From Streptomyces sp. AV19 (GTDB lineage Bacteria; Actinomycetota; Actinomycetes; Streptomycetales; Streptomycetaceae): DNA of 64,000 nt. Positions 58,766-64,000 of this stretch are shown one piece after another. The position numbers were made by a program, and so were the translations under genes. Location: contig NZ_JAEAMR010000016.1 in NCBI RefSeq assembly GCF_015999245.1, positions 107,237-171,236 on the forward strand, in the 5' to 3' direction. The notes beneath the pieces were generated by a model that ran no database searches, was not told the origin of the DNA, and was given only the letters and a program-made list of their open reading frames with translations. The stretch's first letter is position 1, and every line of letters starts with the position of its first letter.

Positions 58766-58918
58766 TCAGGGGCGTCGCCGACGATGGCGTGTGCGGCGTC
58801 CGTGGGCAGCAGCGGCCGCCAAGACGCCCCGCTCGACCAGCAGGCATACGGTCTCGGCGCCAAGGCCGCCAAGGCCGCCGAGGCCGCCGGTGACGAGGTG
58901 CGTGAGCTGACGCGGCAT
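58766..58918 (-). pseudogene. 5' remnant of a short-chain dehydrogenase gene
   Basis: A 50-codon frame MPRQLTHLVTGGLGGLGGLG, then AETVCLLVERGV, is the N-terminal glycine-rich nucleotide-binding start of an SDR, with an apparent GLG duplication, and then degenerates into arginine-rich sequence and a stop. The remaining 200 residues of an SDR are missing. It lies just downstream of the TetR gene on the same strand, so it may be a truncated target gene. The rest of 58490-58928 shows nothing recognisable. Confidence 0.5.
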
Positions 58919-58928
58919 CAGGTCGCGG

Positions 58929-59534
58929 TCACTCGTCCCGACCGGGACGGTCCCCCTGCCGCGCCAGAGGGGTGGCAGCCCAGCCGTGTTCCAGCAAAGC
59001 GAACAAGTCGCGCATGGTCCGGGCCGGATCTTCGCTCACGCGGGCGATGCCCGGGGCTTCCAGGGCGAAGCGTGCCAGGCCGGTGACGGCAGGAGCGTCC
59101 GGGGCGAGCCCGGTGGCCTCGGCGAGGGCGGCGGCCAGTGCCGTCTCGTGGCGCGACCACATGCGCCGGGCGTAGTCCCGCAGTGCGGGGGTGGATTCGA
59201 CGAGGACGAAGGTGGGGTCGTCGGTCCGCACGACGGTACGGGTGTGCACCATGTGGTCCCGCAGGGCGTGCAGCGCTGGCTGCCCGGGGGCGCGGTCGCG
59301 AACGGCGGCGACCAGGGCGTCCTCGATGTCCGCGTCCAGGTCGAAGACGAGGGCTTCCTTGCTGGGGAAGTGCTTGAAGAGCGTGCTCAGCGAGACGTCG
59401 GCCGCCTCCGCCACCTCGCGTACACCGACGTTGTCGAAGCCGCGCTCGGTGAACAGCCGCACTGCGGCGTCCGTCAGGGCCTGCCTCGTCCGGGCCTTCT
59501 TGCGTTCACGGCGTCCTGTCGTTGTCTCGGCCAT
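58929..59534 (-). CDS. TetR-family transcriptional regulator
   Basis: A 201-residue repressor. The HTH is canonical: RQALTDAAVRLFTERGFDNV, GVREVAEAADVSLSTLFKHF, PSKEALVFD. The C-terminal ligand domain is all helical. It is divergent from the FAD monooxygenase gene and probably represses it and itself through the inverted repeat between them. Its ligand is likely a substrate of the monooxygenase. Confidence 0.92.
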   Translation of the reverse strand: MAETTTGRRERKKARTRQALTDAAVRLFTERGFDNVGVREVAEAADVSLSTLFKHFPSKEALVFDLDADIEDALVAAVRDRAPGQPALHALRDHMVHTRTVVRTDDPTFVLVESTPALRDYARRMWSRHETALAAALAEATGLAPDAPAVTGLARFALEAPGIARVSEDPARTMRDLFALLEHGWAATPLARQGDRPGRDE

Positions 59535-59583
59535 GCCCCCACCCTACCCACTTGAGGGGACTCGATCACAAAGACCATCCGAT

Positions 59584-59609
59584 CAAAAGTCGGAGCAGTT
59601 GTACTTTTG
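59584..59609. promoter_or_regulatory. Candidate TetR operator
   Basis: Inverted repeat CAAAAGT (59584-59590) and ACTTTTG (59603-59609) with a 12-base centre, AT-rich against the GC-rich background. It lies about 50 bases upstream of the TetR start and 110 bases upstream of the monooxygenase start, in the divergent promoter region. Confidence 0.55.
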
Positions 59610-59720
59610 GAACTACTGTGCTTCTGTGAGCGAGGGACGCCCGACGGGCAGCCATGCCCAACCAGGCGACATCACAAGGCACAAGCACCCCCTTCCACCA
59701 TCGAACGGAGCGTGACCCTC

Positions 59721-60926
59721 GTGTCCACCACCCCTCGCATCGCGATCGTCGGCGCCGGTCTCGGCGGCCTCGTCTGCGCGCGCGTCCTGCAGCAGCACGG
59801 CGTGCCGGTCACGGTCTTCGAGCGTGAGACCGACCCCAACTCCCGCTCGCAGGGCGGCACTCTCGATATCGACGAAGGCACCGGCCAGGTCGCTCTGCGC
59901 GCAGCCGGTCTGTTCGACCGGTTCCTCGCCCTGTCCCGGCCCGAGGGCCAGGAGTGGCGCCTGTACGACCGTCACGCGACCCTGATGCGCCACGACCGGG
60001 CCGGCGAGGGCGATCTGAGCAGGTCCGAGATCGACCGCGGCCAGTTGCGCGCGCTCCTGCTGGACTCCCTCGTCCCCGGCACGGTCCGCTGGGGCCACGC
60101 CGCAAGGGCCGTCACCCCACTGCCCCACGGCGCCGCCCGCCTGCACCACCACGACCGCGCCGACGAGGACTTCGACCTGGTCATCGGCGCCGACGGCGCC
60201 TGGTCCCGGGTACGTCCCGCACTCTCCGACGCCCAGCCCTCCTACGCCGGCGTCACGTTGGTGGAAGCCCACTTCGACGATGTCGACCACCGTCACCCCC
60301 GCATTGCCCGCCTGGTCGGACGCGGCACCATGTCGGCCAAGGCGGGCCGCCGCAGCCTGGCGCTGCAGCGCAACAGCAACGGACACGTCCGCGCCTACAT
60401 CACCTTCCGCGGCCCCCAGGACTGGCACGCCGGCCTCGACCTCGCGGACACCGAAGCCGTACGTGCGCGCCTCCTCGCCCAGTACCGGGGCTGGCACGAG
60501 AGCCTGCTGGACATCCTGCGCGACAACGAGGGCGGTTTCATCAACCGGCCCATGTTCGTCCTCCCCGTTGCCCACTCCTGGCAGCGCGTCCCCGGCATCA
60601 CCCTGCTCGGTGACGCCGCCCACCTGATGCCGCCCGCCGGCCTCGGCGCCAACCTCGCCCTGCTCGACGGCGTCGAACTCGCCCGAGCCGTCATCGACCA
60701 CTCCACCGTCGACGCGGCCCTCGACGCCTACGAAAGCGTCATGCTGCCCCGCGCCACCGACAACGCGAAGACCGCCCTGCAGATGCTCACCAGCCTCATA
60801 CCTGACGCCGACTCGGACGACGCGGCCTTCCCCGACAGCCTCTGGCCGGCCGACGCCCTCCCTAACCGCGCCCCGCCCGCACCGGCTGAGCCCGGTCGGC
60901 AAAGGACACCGCCCGAGGGCACATAA
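59721..60926 (+). CDS. FAD-dependent monooxygenase (TetX/PHBH-like)
   Basis: A 401-residue flavoprotein aromatic-hydroxylase type enzyme. FAD-binding IAIVGAGLGGLVCARVLQ, the substrate-loop SQGGTLDIDEGTGQVAL, the DG motif LVIGADGAWSRVRP and the GD motif ITLLGDAAHLMPPAGLGANL are all present. TetX-type enzymes hydroxylate tetracyclines and related polyphenols using NADPH and O2. The layout with a divergent TetR regulator suits inducible detoxification. GTG at 59721 has GGAG 10 bases upstream; GTG at 59712 is in frame and possible. Confidence 0.9.
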   Translation: MSTTPRIAIVGAGLGGLVCARVLQQHGVPVTVFERETDPNSRSQGGTLDIDEGTGQVALRAAGLFDRFLALSRPEGQEWRLYDRHATLMRHDRAGEGDLSRSEIDRGQLRALLLDSLVPGTVRWGHAARAVTPLPHGAARLHHHDRADEDFDLVIGADGAWSRVRPALSDAQPSYAGVTLVEAHFDDVDHRHPRIARLVGRGTMSAKAGRRSLALQRNSNGHVRAYITFRGPQDWHAGLDLADTEAVRARLLAQYRGWHESLLDILRDNEGGFINRPMFVLPVAHSWQRVPGITLLGDAAHLMPPAGLGANLALLDGVELARAVIDHSTVDAALDAYESVMLPRATDNAKTALQMLTSLIPDADSDDAAFPDSLWPADALPNRAPPAPAEPGRQRTPPEGT

Positions 60927-60988
60927 CACTTTCGCTGTCGACCGACGGCTCACCGGAAGGCGTGAACCGACGGGGAACGACGGCTGCT

Positions 60989-62308
60989 TCAGCGCTCCTC
61001 CGGGCGTTGCTGTCCGGACTCCGGGGGCAGCTCCAGCGTGGCCCGGGCGCCGCCGTCCGGCGGGTTCTCGTACGTCACCCGGGCGCCCAGCACCTGCGCC
61101 TGTCCGGCGACGATCGTCAGGCCCAGGCCCGTGCCTCGCCCGCGGGCCCCGGTGTGGAACCGGCGCGGGCCCTCGGCCAGCAGGTCGTCGGGGAAGCCGG
61201 GGCCGTGGTCGCGTACCCGCAGGGCCGGTGCGTCCACTTCCAGGACGATGGGTGGGGCGCCGTGCCGCCGGGCGTTGTTGACCAGGTTGGTGAGGATGCG
61301 CTCGACCCGGCGGGGGTCTGTCTCCACGATCGCGTCGGCGCAGACCCGGACCTCCACATCGTCCGGAGGTGTGGTGCCGTCGGACGACGATGTGCCCCGC
61401 GCCGCGGCGGCCGCCCGGCGGGCCAGGGAGCTCAGCTGCACTTCCTCGTAGCGCGCCTGCTCGACGCCCGGGACGTCCAGGCGGGCCACCTCCAGGACGT
61501 CCTCGACCAGGAGGCGCAGCTGGTCAACTCCCTTCCTGACCAGGTCGGCCGGGCGGCCGGGAGGCAGCAGGCCGGCGGCGGTCACCAGTCCGGCCACCGG
61601 GGTGCGCAGCTCGTGGGCGACGTCGGCGGTGACGCGCCGTTCGGCCTCCAGGCGGGAGCTCAGGGCGTCGGCCATGGTGTCGACGGCAGCGCCCAGCTCG
61701 GCGATCTGGTCCGTGCCCGTGGGCCGGACCCGGGCGGTCAGGTCGCCGTCCGCGATCCGCCGGGCGGTGCGCGCGGAGGCGCCGATGCGCCGTCCCGCCC
61801 ATGCCGCGACCGCGACGCCCAGCACGCAGCCGAACGCCGTCGCACCGGCGCCTGCGCCGATCAGCACTCGTTCCAGATCCGCTTGGGTCTCGGCCTGCGG
61901 GGCGTAGGAGCGGCGTACGGCGACGATGTCGTCGCCGCTGCGGGCGGCGGCCCACATCACCGGTTCCCGGCCGCCGCCGGGGGACTGGAGGTACGTCGCC
62001 CGTACCGGGCGGTCGGTGACCGCCTTGCGCAGGGCGGCCGGCAGCTCCCGGGGGTTGACGAGCGCGTCGCTGTCGATGCCGACGGCATGGTCGTCCAAAG
62101 CCCGGAGGAGCTGGGCGTCGGCCGCGCGGGCGGCCTGCCGCTGCTGGTCCTCGGTGGTGCGCTGGTGCACCAGGAATCCGATGAGCGTGGCGATGATCGC
62201 GGCGGTCCCGGCGACGACCAGGGCGGTCTTGGTCCGCAGTCCGATGCGGGCCATGATGCGCGCCGGCGAGAGGAAGGCGAGGGGCCGTGCGCCCCGGCTG
62301 GTGGACAC
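60989..62308 (-). CDS. Sensor histidine kinase (HAMP type), orphan
   Basis: A 439-residue membrane kinase. TM1 about residues 29-47, an extracytoplasmic loop of about 100 residues, TM2 about 148-170, HAMP (ARRIADGDLTARVRPTGTDQ), phospho-acceptor His232 in ADVAHELRTPVAG, N box LTNLVNNARRHG and G boxes VRDHGPGFPDD / GTGLGLTIVAG. The GTG start is 2 bases after the lipoprotein stop, with GGAG 8 bases upstream inside it, so the two are coupled. No intact response regulator is adjacent; only a NarL-type HTH fragment lies 1 kb upstream. The architecture resembles CseC/AfsQ2-type envelope sensors. Confidence 0.88.
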   Translation of the reverse strand: MSTSRGARPLAFLSPARIMARIGLRTKTALVVAGTAAIIATLIGFLVHQRTTEDQQRQAARAADAQLLRALDDHAVGIDSDALVNPRELPAALRKAVTDRPVRATYLQSPGGGREPVMWAAARSGDDIVAVRRSYAPQAETQADLERVLIGAGAGATAFGCVLGVAVAAWAGRRIGASARTARRIADGDLTARVRPTGTDQIAELGAAVDTMADALSSRLEAERRVTADVAHELRTPVAGLVTAAGLLPPGRPADLVRKGVDQLRLLVEDVLEVARLDVPGVEQARYEEVQLSSLARRAAAAARGTSSSDGTTPPDDVEVRVCADAIVETDPRRVERILTNLVNNARRHGAPPIVLEVDAPALRVRDHGPGFPDDLLAEGPRRFHTGARGRGTGLGLTIVAGQAQVLGARVTYENPPDGGARATLELPPESGQQRPEER

Positions 62309-62310
62309 GG

Positions 62311-62766
62311 TCAGCGCTCCGGGATCGGCAGGCGGACCTCGCGGAGCTCGGCCGCCTGGTCGGGTGGAAGCCGGGAGGACCGGATGCCGGCACGGGTGTA
62401 GTAGGCCACGTTCTCGTAGTCCTCCAGACCGCTGAGCTCGACCGTGGCCGGATAGCCGGACTCCGAGCATGCGTCCGTGGGGCACCACAGACCGCTCACC
62501 CGGCCCGTGGCGGTGGCCTTCGCGCCGCCCCAGGACTGCCAGCGCAGCTGGAAGAGCGAGGTGTGCTCGGTGACGCCGAACGACGTGGGGCGCCGCAGTG
62601 GGCGGCCCATCGCGTCGGAGACGTAGACCGGACCGGCGACCTCCCGGGTACGGCTCGGGGCCGGGCCCTCGACGTGCAGCCGGTCGGGACTGCCGCAGCC
62701 GGTGACGCCCACGGCCGTCAGCGCCAGCACAAGCGAGAAGACGGCAGCGGCTGTGGTGCTGCGCAT
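62311..62766 (-). CDS. Lipoprotein partnered with the histidine kinase
   Basis: A 151-residue lipoprotein. Leader MRSTTAAAVFSLVLALTAVG ends in lipobox VTGC, with Cys24. The mature part (VAGPVYVSDAMGRPLRRPTS, LFQLRWQSWGGAKATATGRV, SGLWCPTDACSESGYPATVE) is beta-rich with two further cysteines. Co-transcription with the sensor kinase suggests it modulates sensing at the membrane surface, as CseA does for the SigE system, though order and regulator differ here. AAAGG precedes the ATG. Confidence 0.8.
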   Translation of the reverse strand: MRSTTAAAVFSLVLALTAVGVTGCGSPDRLHVEGPAPSRTREVAGPVYVSDAMGRPLRRPTSFGVTEHTSLFQLRWQSWGGAKATATGRVSGLWCPTDACSESGYPATVELSGLEDYENVAYYTRAGIRSSRLPPDQAAELREVRLPIPER

Positions 62767-63372
62767 CGCGAGCCTTTCGTATCGGCCGTATCGGCATCGG
62801 AAGGTGGCCCGCGGAGATGCGGCCTCCAGGTCCCCAGAATCATACGTTCCGGAAATCACGGGCATTTCTCTCGGCACAGCGGCCACAGCGGCGCGGTGCG
62901 GATACAAAGAGGAGGCGACCTCCCGCCTGCGGCTGAGCCTGTTTCCGCCGGCCATCTCGGCCACGCGTTGGTCGTGACGCAGCACGGCCAGGTCGATCAC
63001 CGCGATCCTCCCGGGGGGCAGGATCCGCCGCCTGGACCGCATCACCTTCAGGTGGTCACCGCAGCGGATCGGCGAGGGCGTCGCGGTGAATCGGCAGGAA
63101 CTGCCGATGACTTGGGAAGCCCTGGCAGAGGCGGCAGCCGTCGGCCACGGTGTGAAGGCGGCGGCCGTCTTCTCGACGAGCCACTCGACGCCGAAAAGCT
63201 CGGCATCACGGCGGCCTGCGCCCGCTGCGCGCCCCGGACGCGCCTGAGCCGGACGAGGAAGTCGACGGCGCCCTGGGCTGACAGGTCCGGCCGACGTCAT
63301 CCGGAGATCGATCGGCGGCTGCCACGAGGATCAGGACCACGCACGGTACAGCCGCCGGTCACCGCCCGATCC
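62767..63372. other. About 0.6 kb without a supported gene
   Basis: It holds the promoter of the lipoprotein-kinase pair. Open frames are present on both strands, but none has a recognisable product or ribosome site. The region borders a regulator remnant and may be recombination scar. Confidence 0.4.
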
Positions 63373-63490
63373 TCAGTCCGGGCGGACGAAGCCGGACTCG
63401 TACGCCGCGATGACCGCCTGCGTGCGGTCCCGTGCGCCAAGTTTCGCCGGCACGGAGCTCACGTGCGACTTGACGGTCTCGGTCCCCGCT
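63373..63490 (-). pseudogene. C-terminal HTH remnant of a NarL-type response regulator
   Basis: Minus-strand translation gives TETVKSHVSSVPAKLGARDR, then TQAVIAAYESGFVRPD and a stop, the last 35 residues of a LuxR-type DNA-binding domain (recognition helix plus C-terminal tail typical of Streptomyces NarL regulators). The receiver domain and linker are absent; sequence to the right is unrelated. A Pro stands where a Leu or Met is usual (SSVPAKLG), in line with decay. Confidence 0.65.
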
Positions 63491-63651
63491 CGGAGCGCGC
63501 CCTCGCTCCCGTTTCTTTCTGCTGAGCGCGTCGGGGGTTAGCCCTACCTGGAGCAGGGCGGGTAACAGGATCGCCCCGAATGATCGCCTCCGGACATGCT
63601 TGGGACGGGCCCATACCGCCGATCTCCCCACCATTTCCCAGGAGTTGACTC

Positions 63652-64000
63652 GTGCGTGAGCAGCCAGGACAGAAACCTCGTTCTCCCAGATGGCAGCGGG
63701 GCGGCCGGCGCAGAGCCGTGATGACCGCGGCCACGGTGGCCGCCGGCGTGATGACCATCGGCGCCCTGGCACCATCGACGGCATCCGCAACATCGGCGGC
63801 CTCCACCGCCCGGCCGGACTCCGTCCAGCAGGGGCTGGACGCGCTGGTGCGTGATGGCGGACCGCCCGGTGCGCTGGCGAGCGTCAAGGAGCGTGACGGC
63901 CGCACCCGTTCCTACGCCGCGGGGGTCGGTGACCTGGCCACCGGCGCGAAGGTGCCGAGGGACGGTCAGGTGCGGATCGGCAGCAACACCAAGACGTTCA
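63652..64000 (+). CDS. Secreted serine hydrolase / D-alanyl-D-alanine carboxypeptidase (S12), 5' part
   Basis: The first 116 residues of an exported S12-family enzyme, cut by the window edge. The GTG start has AGGAG about 8 bases upstream. A long Sec or Tat-like leader (RRRAVMTAATVAAGVMTIGA) is followed by an ASA cleavage region, then the family start LDALVRDGGPPGALASVKER and the catalytic SxxK region QVRIGSNTKTF at the right edge. It is related to, but clearly distinct from, the serine hydrolase at 7061-8187, which lacks a leader. Confidence 0.88.
   Translation, partial: MREQPGQKPRSPRWQRGGRRRAVMTAATVAAGVMTIGALAPSTASATSAASTARPDSVQQGLDALVRDGGPPGALASVKERDGRTRSYAAGVGDLATGAKVPRDGQVRIGSNTKTF

Noticed and set aside
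60989..62766. Assignment of the kinase-lipoprotein pair to the SigE-CseABC system
   Set aside because: The sigma factor and CseB-type regulator are absent and the gene order differs, so only a general resemblance can be claimed.

Overview
The window is high-GC DNA with GTG/ATG starts, GGAGG-type ribosome sites and strong third-position G/C bias. The gene content is typical of a Streptomyces (or close relative) chromosome: an AfsR/SARP regulator, a spore-associated protein A homologue, an NRPS cluster and many secreted hydrolases. Short degenerate gene remnants suggest an accessory, chromosome-arm-like region. No rRNA, tRNA or CRISPR array was recognised. All calls come from reading the sequence; no database search was run.

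Left part (1-14.6 kb): a truncated NADP-dependent oxidoreductase, a secreted protein, a 1067-residue AfsR-type regulator, a SapA-like protein, a broken glycosyltransferase, a MerR regulator, and a serine hydrolase behind a perfect MerR-type dyad. A minus-strand trio follows (free-standing condensation domain, carrier protein, ketosynthase), then a GH18-type secreted protein and a DJ-1/PfpI protein.

Central part (14.6-28.9 kb): one minus-strand block that I read as an isonitrile lipopeptide cluster. Its five core genes match the ScoA-E / Rv0097-Rv0101 set: non-haem Fe oxidase, FcoT-like thioesterase-fold protein, acyl-ACP ligase, carrier protein, and a one-module NRPS with reductive release. 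Upstream are an MFS exporter, a FabH-like KAS III and a second carrier protein. Downstream are a FecBCD-type metal-siderophore transporter and an aspartyl/asparaginyl hydroxylase-like enzyme. The set suggests synthesis, export and re-uptake of a metal-binding isonitrile peptide.

Middle right (29.8-44.6 kb): two paralogous VOC proteins, secreted proteins and an acetyltransferase. A translationally coupled methyltransferase and ATP-grasp peptide ligase (PGM1-like) face a MerR regulator fused to a DnaN-like sliding-clamp domain. That regulator has a textbook 19-bp-spacer MerR promoter and probably a leaderless mRNA. Then come DUF72, HIT, phosphoribosyltransferase-hydrolase, epimerase and GMC oxidoreductase genes, and an IS5-type transposase remnant.

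Right part (45-64 kb): a DevR/OsdR-like response regulator and, 7 kb away, a two-GAF DevS/OsdK-like sensor kinase flank phosphoketolase, PAP2-lipid kinase and aldo-keto reductase genes. Between them lies a two-gene module whose products share a Gly/Asn/Gln motif encoded by a 50-bp near-identical repeat, resembling a bacterial amyloid signalling pair. Two secreted hydrolases, a TetR/FAD-monooxygenase pair, a histidine kinase-lipoprotein pair lacking an intact regulator, and the start of a second serine hydrolase close the window.
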